Below are positions 16,112 through 22,119 of a stretch of DNA of 22,923 bases, one piece after another (the first letter of the stretch is position 1; each line of letters begins with the position of its first letter). The stretch is taken from assembly GCA_929200335.1 (NCBI GenBank), contig CAKMZG010000008.1, positions 5,021 to 27,943 of the forward strand. The letters run 5' to 3'. A program made the translations under genes and the position numbers. The notes under the pieces were generated by a model that did no database searches, had not been told where the DNA came from, and saw nothing but the letters and a program-made list of their open reading frames with translations. Origin of the DNA: an uncultured Alphaproteobacteria bacterium (GTDB taxonomy: Bacteria; Pseudomonadota; Alphaproteobacteria; Rhizobiales; Rhizobiaceae).

Positions 16112-16804
16112 CTATACAGGTTGGATAAATTTGCCTTTCTCTTCATCCAAAACCCAAAGTTCACCCGTTGAGATATCGAACCAAGCCCCGTGCACCTGTA
16201 TCTGATTGCGAGATTGCAAAATATTCACACAAGGGAACGAACGGACATTTTGAATAGAATGACGAATGGAAACTTCTTCTAATGCGCGTTGTTTTTCATC
16301 CATTGGTTTATCGTGATGGCACTTAAACGCTTCACTTTGTGCTGGCTCATCCAGCATAGAAATCCATTTTCCAATAAAATTACCAGGTGAAAGGGGCGCT
16401 GTCTCAGGATCTTCCATATGTTGTAGATAAGCATTAATGCCGCCACAACGACCATGCCCCATAACAACAATATGTTTAACTTTTAGAGCTTGTACAGCAA
16501 ATTCAAGAGCTGCCGATGTGCCATGATAATCATCGTCAGGATTAAAAGGCGGCACAAGGTTTGCCACATTGCGTACCACGAATAATTCACCGGGGTGGGA
16601 ATCAAAAATGGTCTCAGGTCCTGAACGAGAATCGCAACAAGATATCAAAAGAATTTCAGGTTTTTGCCCTGCTTCAGCCAAAGCTTCATATCGGCCACGC
16701 TCATAACGCAGCCGATTAGTTCTAAAACTTGCATAACCAGATAATAGGCGTTCGGGGAACCCTTGCGGTACAATTTCACGTTTTGGGTTATTCGTATCCG
16801 TCAT
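16112..16804 (-). CDS. Beta-class carbonic anhydrase
   Basis: A 230-residue zinc enzyme that interconverts CO2 and bicarbonate. The zinc ligands and dyad are visible: Cys56, Asp58 and Arg60 in CCDSR, and His117 and Cys120 in MGHGRCGG. FVVRNVANLVPP and GTSAALEFAV are further beta-class signatures. I prefer the ATG at 16802-16804, which has an AGG about seven bases upstream. A start seven codons earlier, immediately after the hslU stop (TAAATG), is also possible. The gene directly follows hslU with no terminator, so it is probably read on the hslVU transcript. Confidence 0.93.
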   Translation of the reverse strand: MTDTNNPKREIVPQGFPERLLSGYASFRTNRLRYERGRYEALAEAGQKPEILLISCCDSRSGPETIFDSHPGELFVVRNVANLVPPFNPDDDYHGTSAALEFAVQALKVKHIVVMGHGRCGGINAYLQHMEDPETAPLSPGNFIGKWISMLDEPAQSEAFKCHHDKPMDEKQRALEEVSIRHSIQNVRSFPCVNILQSRNQIQVHGAWFDISTGELWVLDEEKGKFIQPV

Positions 16805-16825
16805 AGCATACCTGTCATAAATCAT

Positions 16826-18130
16826 TTATAGAATGAACCGTGAAAGATCCGTATCTTTAGCGATTTCACCAATGTGATCTTCCACAAATTTAGCATTAAT
16901 CATTAGTTTTTCGCCGCTTTTATCGGGCGCGTCAAATGATATTTCGTCTAATACACGCTCCATTACAGTTTGCAGACGTCTTGCCCCGATGTTTTCAACA
17001 GAACTGTTTAAGTTCACCGCTATATCAGCAATGGCCTCAATTGCATCTGCCTGAAATTCCAATTCAACCTCTTCCGTACCAAGAAGTGCCACATATTGTT
17101 TGATTAAACTGGCCTCAGTCTCGGTTAAAATACGAATAAAATCTTCACGGGTTAATGCGCGCAATTCCACACGAATAGGCAAACGACCTTGCAATTCTGG
17201 CAAAAGATCAGAGGGTTTTGATACATGAAATGCACCAGATGAAATGAACAATATATGATCTGTTTTCACCGTGCCATGTTTAGTGGCAACGGTTGTACCC
17301 TCAACAAGAGGCAGGAGATCGCGCTGCACACCTTCACGAGAGACTTGACCGCCAGAGCCATCTTTAACGGCAATTTTATCAATCTCATCTAAGAAAACAA
17401 TACCATCATTTTCAACTGCTTCAATCGCTTCAGCTATAACTTGCTCTTCATCCAATAATTTATCAGATTCTTCTGCTATCAAAATATCATGGGAATTTTT
17501 CACCATAACTTTGCGCTTCTTAGTGCGCCCACCCATGGCTTTGCCCAGCATATCACCGAGATCAATCATCCCCATAGAGGCACCGGGCATACCTGGAATT
17601 TCCATGCCTTGCATAGGCGATCCATTATCCGCAACTTCAATCTCAATTTCTTTTTCATCGAGATCACCCTCGCGCAATTTCTTGCGGTAGGAATCGCGCG
17701 TGGCAGGGCTGGCATTATTACCAACAAGGGCATCCAAGACGCGTTCTTCAGCGGCAATATGCGCTTTTGCTTTCACGCTTTGGCGTTTCTTCTCGCGCAC
17801 TAAATTTATACCAATTTCCACCAGATCACGGATGATCTGCTCCACATCACGCCCAACATAGCCCACTTCAGTAAATTTTGTCGCTTCAATTTTAATAAAA
17901 GGCGCACCAGCAAGTTTAGCCAAACGGCGAGAAATTTCTGTCTTACCAACGCCTGTTGAGCCAATCATTAAAATGTTTTTTGGCAAAACTTCTTCTTTCA
18001 TTGGACTTTCTAACCGTTGACGACGCCAGCGGTTACGTAGAGCAATGGCCACAGCACGCTTGGCATCATTTTGCCCAATGATATGACGGTCTAATTCTGA
18101 TACAATTTCGCGGGGAGAAAATTCAGTCAT
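16826..18130 (-). CDS. hslU: ATP-dependent protease HslVU ATPase subunit
   Basis: A 434-residue AAA+ unfoldase that feeds substrates into the HslV peptidase. Walker A GSTGVGKT is at 57-64, the pore-loop motif GYVGRD follows, then an inserted I-domain, then Walker B IVFLDEIDKIA and sensor/arginine regions (LPELQGRLPIRVEL, NIGARRLQTVMERVLDE). The C-terminus DLSRFIL is the conserved tail that docks into HslV and activates it. It is intact. hslV lies 56 bases upstream but carries a frameshift, so this ATPase may lack a full-length partner. Confidence 0.97.
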   Translation of the reverse strand: MTEFSPREIVSELDRHIIGQNDAKRAVAIALRNRWRRQRLESPMKEEVLPKNILMIGSTGVGKTEISRRLAKLAGAPFIKIEATKFTEVGYVGRDVEQIIRDLVEIGINLVREKKRQSVKAKAHIAAEERVLDALVGNNASPATRDSYRKKLREGDLDEKEIEIEVADNGSPMQGMEIPGMPGASMGMIDLGDMLGKAMGGRTKKRKVMVKNSHDILIAEESDKLLDEEQVIAEAIEAVENDGIVFLDEIDKIAVKDGSGGQVSREGVQRDLLPLVEGTTVATKHGTVKTDHILFISSGAFHVSKPSDLLPELQGRLPIRVELRALTREDFIRILTETEASLIKQYVALLGTEEVELEFQADAIEAIADIAVNLNSSVENIGARRLQTVMERVLDEISFDAPDKSGEKLMINAKFVEDHIGEIAKDTDLSRFIL

Positions 18131-18186
18131 AAAATAGCTTTCTATTGTTTTCTTATCCGTTTTATTTTGAGGCTCTAAGCGTTAAC

Positions 18187-18740
18187 TTATTCAGCCTTTA
18201 GTTGTTCGATAACAAAATGGTTATTGGTATAAACGCAAATCTCTGCTGCAATATCCATTGCCTTTTTAGCAATTTCCTCAGCAGTTTTATCACTATCTTC
18301 CAAAGCCCGCGCCGCAGCTAGAGCATAATTACCACCAGAACCAATTGCCATAATGCCATTTTCTGGCTCTAAAACATCGCCATTACCCGTTAAACAAAGA
18401 CTAGTACTTTATCTGCCACCAACATCATGGCTTCTAATTTGCGCAAATAACGATCAGTTCGCCAATCTTTTGCCAATTCAACCGAGGCGCGCATCAATTG
18501 GCCTGGATATTGCTCCAGCTTTGCTTCTAGGCGCTCAAATAATGTAAAGGCATCTGCAGTTGCACCTGCAAAACCAGCAATCACCGAACCATCGCCTAAT
18601 GGGCGTACCTTGCGCGCATTATGCTTGATCACCGTTTGCCCTAAGCTTACTTGACCATCACCAGCAATAACGACCTTATTGCCTTTTCGTACTGTCACAA
18701 TAGTAGTGGCGTGCATGCTAGGGGGATTTTGGTTAGACAT
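18187..18740 (-). pseudogene. hslV: HslV peptidase subunit gene, disrupted by a single-base frameshift
   Basis: The start is the ATG at 18738-18740, with AGGAG six bases upstream. The product begins with a short propeptide and then TTIVTVRKG, in which Thr12 would become the catalytic N-terminal threonine. The family sequence runs to LEAMMLVADKVL and then hits a TAA at 18390-18392, giving 116 residues. In the -1 frame it resumes without a gap as LCLTGNGDVLEPENG, AIGSGGNYALAAARAL and ICVYTNNHFVIEQLKAE, ending at 18187-18189. The span is 554 bases; adding one base gives exactly 184 codons plus stop, a normal HslV length. The loss is at about 18401-18407. The lost part includes the conserved SGGNYA region, so the truncated product should be inactive. 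It could be a true mutation or a sequencing or assembly error; I see no classical slippery heptamer for programmed frameshifting. Confidence 0.88.
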
Positions 18741-18790
18741 AAGTACTCCTGAAATTACCTCAAAACTAATGACAACAATGTAGGGCTTTA

Positions 18791-18806
18791 AATTGCAATT
18801 GCAATT
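18791..18806. repeat. Palindrome between divergent hslV and hisB
   Basis: AATTGCAATTGCAATT is a perfect 16-bp palindrome and also a tandem repeat of ATTGCA. It lies 50 bases before the hslV start and about 95 before hisB in the only shared promoter region. It could be an operator or a simple AT-rich repeat. No convincing -35/-10 pair was found here. Confidence 0.4.
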
Positions 18807-18899
18807 GTTTGCAGTAAAAAAGATCAACTAACGGGATAGAAATTTTAACCTTTGGCTGGTATAGCACTAATGGAATGAGTTGCATAAAGGGTAAAATCG

Positions 18900-19496
18900 A
18901 TGAGCCGTACCGCAAAAATTGAACGCAAAACTAATGAAACCAGCATCGCACTATCTGTTGAGCTTGATGGCACAGGCAAATATGATGTGAATACGGGCAT
19001 TGGATTTTTTGATCACATGTTAGAACAGCTTTCCCGCCACTCTTTGATGGATATTACTATCAAAGCAGATGGTGATTTGCACATTGATGATCACCACACC
19101 TCAGAAGATGTGGGTATTGCCCTTGGCCAAGCTATTAATCAAGCTTTGGGAGATCGCCGTGGCATCAAGCGCTATGCTTCCCTTGATTTGGCTATGGATG
19201 AAACCCTTACTCGTGCTGCTGTCGATGTTTCTGGGCGCCCATTTTTGGTATGGAATGTGAGTTTCACCAAAGATAAAGTAGGTACTTATGATACCGAATT
19301 GTTCCAAGAGTTTTTCCATGCATTTGCCCAAAATTCTGGCATAACTCTGCATGTAAACAATGAATATGGCAGCAACAATCACCATATTGCAGAAACTTGC
19401 TTTAAGGCGGTTGCAAGAGTACTGCGCGATGCAATGGAGATTGACCCACGGATGAGCGATGCTATTCCCTCAACCAAAGGCACATTAAACGGCTAA
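18900..19496 (+). CDS. hisB: Imidazoleglycerol-phosphate dehydratase
   Basis: A 198-residue Mn-dependent enzyme of histidine synthesis (IGP to imidazole-acetol phosphate). The two metal-binding His-His-x-x-x-Glu motifs are present: DDHHTSED (His65, His66, Glu69) and NNHHIAET (His161, His162, Glu165). GIGFFDHMLEQLSRH at 33-47 is also characteristic. It is the monofunctional form, without the histidinol phosphatase domain of enteric HisB. AAGGG nine bases before the ATG is the ribosome binding site. It is divergent from hslV and starts the his cluster, as in related Hyphomicrobiales. Confidence 0.97.
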   Translation: MSRTAKIERKTNETSIALSVELDGTGKYDVNTGIGFFDHMLEQLSRHSLMDITIKADGDLHIDDHHTSEDVGIALGQAINQALGDRRGIKRYASLDLAMDETLTRAAVDVSGRPFLVWNVSFTKDKVGTYDTELFQEFFHAFAQNSGITLHVNNEYGSNNHHIAETCFKAVARVLRDAMEIDPRMSDAIPSTKGTLNG

Positions 19497-19519
19497 AGTG
19501 AGAACGGTTAGTTTTAACC

Positions 19520-20008
19520 ATGATGTATACAGTCTACGCCCCTGATAAACAGAACCCATTATCTGGCGATAACATTAGCAAAATTGAGTTCATTGCTGAG
19601 CGTAAAAGCATTTGGGCGCTATTATTGCCTTATCTATGGCTGATTTATCATAAATTATGGTGGGAACTACTGGCCTTTGCCATTTATATGATAGCTCCTA
19701 TATTTGTAGCTCAACAGGGGGCAGAAGTGCATGCTGCAATTTTGAGTTACTTACCAGCGGTATTTTTATTCTTAGAAGGCAGTGCTTTGCGCTGTTATAG
19801 ATTAGAACGTAAAGGCTGGCATTATTTGGGCGTGGTCGAGGCTGAGAACTCAAGTGATGCAGAATTTAAATTTTTCAAACAATATGAATTTAAATCAGCT
19901 ATCCATACGCCAACCCCATCCGCTAATGAAAGTCTTGCTTTAGGACTAGAATCGAACCATAAACCAATCTCACCCCGCATAAAGCCAACCTTTGGTCTTT
20001 TTGAATAA
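19520..20008 (+). CDS. DUF2628 family membrane protein
   Basis: A 162-residue protein with two or three hydrophobic helices: WALLLPYLWLIYHKLWWELL, then FAIYMIAPIFVAQ, then ILSYLPAVFLFLEGSA. The family motif LPYLWLIYHKLWWE and the following LRCYRLERKGWHYLGVVEA identify DUF2628. The tail from about residue 125 is soluble. It is regularly found between hisB and hisH in Hyphomicrobiales, and its function is unknown. Two adjacent ATGs (19520, 19523) are possible. There is no obvious ribosome binding site. Instead an inverted repeat GGTTA-GTTT-TAACC abuts the first ATG. Confidence 0.87.
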   Translation: MMYTVYAPDKQNPLSGDNISKIEFIAERKSIWALLLPYLWLIYHKLWWELLAFAIYMIAPIFVAQQGAEVHAAILSYLPAVFLFLEGSALRCYRLERKGWHYLGVVEAENSSDAEFKFFKQYEFKSAIHTPTPSANESLALGLESNHKPISPRIKPTFGLFE

Positions 20009-20020
20009 TATAGGCAGGCA

Positions 20021-20680
20021 ATGAATAAAAAAACGGTAGCTATTATTGATTACGGTTCTGGCAATCTACGTTCAGCAGCAAAAAGCTTTGAGCGTTCAGC
20101 ATTGACCGCCGATGGTAACTTTGAAGTCATAGTTACCAGCGCACCAGAAATTATCGCAGCAGCAGACTATCTAGTTTTGCCAGGTGTTGGCGCTTATGCA
20201 GATTGCAAGGCGGGCTTTGAGGCCATTGATGGTCTTCATGAAGCATTATTTGAGGCAACTATAGAAAAAGCGCGCCCCTTCATTGGCATCTGCGTTGGAA
20301 TGCAATTGATGGCAAGCCGTGGATTAGAAAAAACCATCACCGAAGGATTTAATTGGTTTAAAGGCGATGTCGTTAAAATCGAACCTCAAGACAGCAGTTT
20401 AAAAGTGCCGCAAATCGGTTGGAATATTTTAAATCAATCCCAAGTGCACCCTGTTTTAAATGGCATTGAGACAGGCAAGAATGGCCTCCATGCTTATTTT
20501 GTACATTCCTATCATATGCAATTGAAAAACCAGGATGATTGCATTGCAACAACGGAATATGGCGGCGATATTACCGCGATAATTGCGCGTGATAATATGG
20601 TTGGCACACAATTCCACCCTGAGAAAAGCCAAACCTTGGGGTTAAAACTCATTGAAAACTTTTTGAACTGGAAACCGTAA
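20021..20680 (+). CDS. hisH: Imidazole glycerol phosphate synthase, glutamine amidotransferase subunit
   Basis: A 219-residue class I glutamine amidotransferase that supplies ammonia to HisF. The nucleophile Cys91 lies in GICVGMQLM, and His199 and Glu201 in QFHPEKSQ complete the triad. IIDYGSGNLRS at the N-terminus and LPGVGAY are HisH signatures. Its stop overlaps the hisA start by one base (TAATG), showing translational coupling. The obligate partner HisF is not encoded within this window. Confidence 0.97.
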   Translation: MNKKTVAIIDYGSGNLRSAAKSFERSALTADGNFEVIVTSAPEIIAAADYLVLPGVGAYADCKAGFEAIDGLHEALFEATIEKARPFIGICVGMQLMASRGLEKTITEGFNWFKGDVVKIEPQDSSLKVPQIGWNILNQSQVHPVLNGIETGKNGLHAYFVHSYHMQLKNQDDCIATTEYGGDITAIIARDNMVGTQFHPEKSQTLGLKLIENFLNWKP

Positions 20681-21402
20681 TGATTTTATTTCCTGCTATC
20701 GACCTTAAAGAAGGCCAATGTGTTCGCCTTAAACTTGGCCTTATGGATCAAGCAACGGTTTATAATGAGAACCCTGCAAAACAAGCCAAAGAATTTGAAG
20801 ACCAAGGTTTTAAATATCTTCATGTAGTTGATTTAAACGGTGCTTTTGCGGGCGATAGCATCAATGGCGAAGCGGTAGATAACATTTTACAAAGCGTTGA
20901 TATGCCTGTTCAATTGGGCGGTGGCATTCGCACCTTGAAGCAAATTGAGGGTTGGGTGTCGAAAGGCATTTCTCGTGTGATTTTAGGTACTATAGCAGTT
21001 CGTGATCCAGAGCTTGTTAAGGAAGCCTGTAAAGAGTTTGCCGGCCATGTGGCGCTGGGCATTGATGCCAAGGGTGGTAAGGTTGCCGTTGAAGGCTGGG
21101 CAGAATCATCTGATCTTAGCGCTATTGATTTGGCTAAAAAATTTGAAGATGCAGGCGCCAGCGCAATCATCTATACAGACATTGACCGCGACGGTATTTT
21201 AACAGGCATCAATTGGGACGGCACATTGGAGCTTGCCAATGCAGTTAATATTCCAGTGATCGCATCAGGTGGTTTGGCCTCAATGGATGACATCACACGC
21301 TTGGCAGAACCTGATTGCCAAATTCTTGAGGGCGCAATTTCTGGCCGCGCGCTCTATGATGGCCGTATTGATGTAAAAGAAGCGTTGAAAATTTTGGGTT
21401 AG
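20680..21402 (+). CDS. hisA: Phosphoribosylformimino-5-aminoimidazole carboxamide ribotide isomerase
   Basis: A 240-residue (beta/alpha)8 barrel isomerase of histidine synthesis. Catalytic Asp8 lies in FPAIDLKEG and Asp129 in GIDAKGGKVAVEGW. QLGGGIRTL, YTDIDRDG and VIASGGLASMDD are the usual phosphate-binding and barrel motifs. The sequence is complete to its C-terminus. The gene is followed not by hisF, as in most relatives, but by a convergent toxin gene whose stop overlaps the hisA stop by four bases. Confidence 0.97.
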   Translation: MILFPAIDLKEGQCVRLKLGLMDQATVYNENPAKQAKEFEDQGFKYLHVVDLNGAFAGDSINGEAVDNILQSVDMPVQLGGGIRTLKQIEGWVSKGISRVILGTIAVRDPELVKEACKEFAGHVALGIDAKGGKVAVEGWAESSDLSAIDLAKKFEDAGASAIIYTDIDRDGILTGINWDGTLELANAVNIPVIASGGLASMDDITRLAEPDCQILEGAISGRALYDGRIDVKEALKILG

Positions 21403-21749
21403 AGAGCAAAGATTTCTGCTAGCACTGCGCATGTAGTTTCTGCGGTTATTTCTGCCGCGCTGCCTAATTTTTTGATAAGTCTTTCCTTATCAACACAGCG
21501 CAATTGATCAAGCGCCACCTGCCCTTGTTTTTTATCAAATTCAATATCTACCCGTGATGGATATTTACGCACGACAGTTGTCATTGGCGCAATGATAACT
21601 GTTTTTAGATGCTTATTCATTTCATCAGGGGAAATTATTAAACAAGGGCGCGTTTTTTGCACTTCATAGCCCTTTGTGGGGTTTAAAGATACCAGCCAAA
21701 TTTCAAAGCGCCTAACCTCAAAACGCTTTTTCGGCTTTACCATTGCCAT
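21399..21749 (-). CDS. PemK/MazF-family toxin (endoribonuclease)
   Basis: A 116-residue protein with the MazF/PemK pattern: RRFEIWLVSLNPTKGYEVQKTRPCLIISPDEMN, then VIIAPMTT and VALDQLRCVDKERLIKKLG. The beta-barrel signature 'G.E..KtRPcliiSp' and the later 'DQ.R.vD..Rl' are diagnostic. Family members cleave mRNA at short sequences and are neutralised by the antitoxin encoded just upstream. The start overlaps the end of the antitoxin gene by 13 bases, or 7 if the third codon (also ATG) is used, so the pair is translationally coupled. It is convergent with hisA. Confidence 0.93.
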   Translation of the reverse strand: MAMVKPKKRFEVRRFEIWLVSLNPTKGYEVQKTRPCLIISPDEMNKHLKTVIIAPMTTVVRKYPSRVDIEFDKKQGQVALDQLRCVDKERLIKKLGSAAEITAETTCAVLAEIFAL

Positions 21750-21991
21750 TCTTCCTCATCCCATTTGGATGCGACCTCATCACCCAAAATTAACGCATCA
21801 TCATCATTTGCTGCCATTTCTTGAAAAGCAGCATCCCAATTTTCACGAGCAGATTTAATTGGCTTAATAACAACAGCACCATCAACAACAGCTAATTCAA
21901 CTTGGTCATTAAGTTCGCACTGCTCCAAAACTGCTTTAGGTAACCGAATGCCTTTTGAATTTCCAATTTGTACAATATTTGTTTTTATCAT
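21737..21991 (-). CDS. MazE/AbrB-type antitoxin
   Basis: An 84-residue protein. The N-terminal 45 residues form a SpoVT/AbrB swapped-hairpin DNA-binding domain (IVQIGNSKGIRLPKAVLEQC, then VELAVVDGAVVIKP). The C-terminal half is acidic, ending EEEWQW, and would bind and block the toxin. It is the first gene of the pair, typical of mazEF-type operons. It has a clear promoter and operator-like repeats immediately upstream, suggesting autorepression. The AAGG ribosome binding site is about nine bases before the ATG. Confidence 0.92.
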   Translation of the reverse strand: MIKTNIVQIGNSKGIRLPKAVLEQCELNDQVELAVVDGAVVIKPIKSARENWDAAFQEMAANDDDALILGDEVASKWDEEEWQW

Positions 21992-22008
21992 AATACAACG
22001 CCTTTAAA

Positions 22009-22034
22009 ATTGTAATTACAATATAATTACATTG
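22009..22034. promoter_or_regulatory. Operator-like repeats at the toxin-antitoxin promoter
   Basis: A 14-bp palindrome ATTGTAATTACAAT (22009-22022) overlaps the -10 box and predicted start. TAATTACA is repeated directly at 22013-22020 and 22024-22031, an 11-base period or one helical turn. This placement fits autoregulation by the MazE-type antitoxin. Confidence 0.6.
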
Positions 22035-22048
22035 CTGCAAATTGTCAA
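22020..22048 (-). promoter_or_regulatory. Sigma-70-type promoter of the toxin-antitoxin operon
   Basis: On the minus strand a consensus TTGACA (complement 22043-22048) and TATATT (complement 22020-22025) are separated by exactly 17 bases. The predicted start is near 22013, giving a leader of about 20 bases to the antitoxin ATG. It is the best promoter match seen in this window. Confidence 0.75.
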
Positions 22049-22063
22049 GAATTTGAAAGCCAC

Positions 22064-22097
22064 AAAAAAGCACGGGCAGTTTCCCACCCGTGCTTTA
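22064..22097 (-). terminator. Rho-independent terminator of serA
   Basis: AAAGCACGGG (22067-22076) pairs with CCCGTGCTTT (22088-22097) around an 11-base loop. On the minus strand the stem is followed by a T-run, the A-run at 22064-22069 on the plus strand. It lies 22 bases after the serA stop and separates it from the toxin-antitoxin promoter. Confidence 0.92.
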
Positions 22098-22119
22098 AAA
22101 GTCAAACTACAACCAACAA

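Noticed and set aside
18390..18410. Programmed -1 frameshifting in hslV
   Set aside because: No X-XXY-YYZ slippery heptamer lies in the zero frame near the stop, and programmed frameshifting is not known for hslV. A deletion or sequence error is simpler.
18390..18827. hslV start at 18827, giving 29 extra N-terminal residues
   Set aside because: The internal ATG at 18738-18740 has AGGAG six bases upstream and gives the normal short HslV propeptide.
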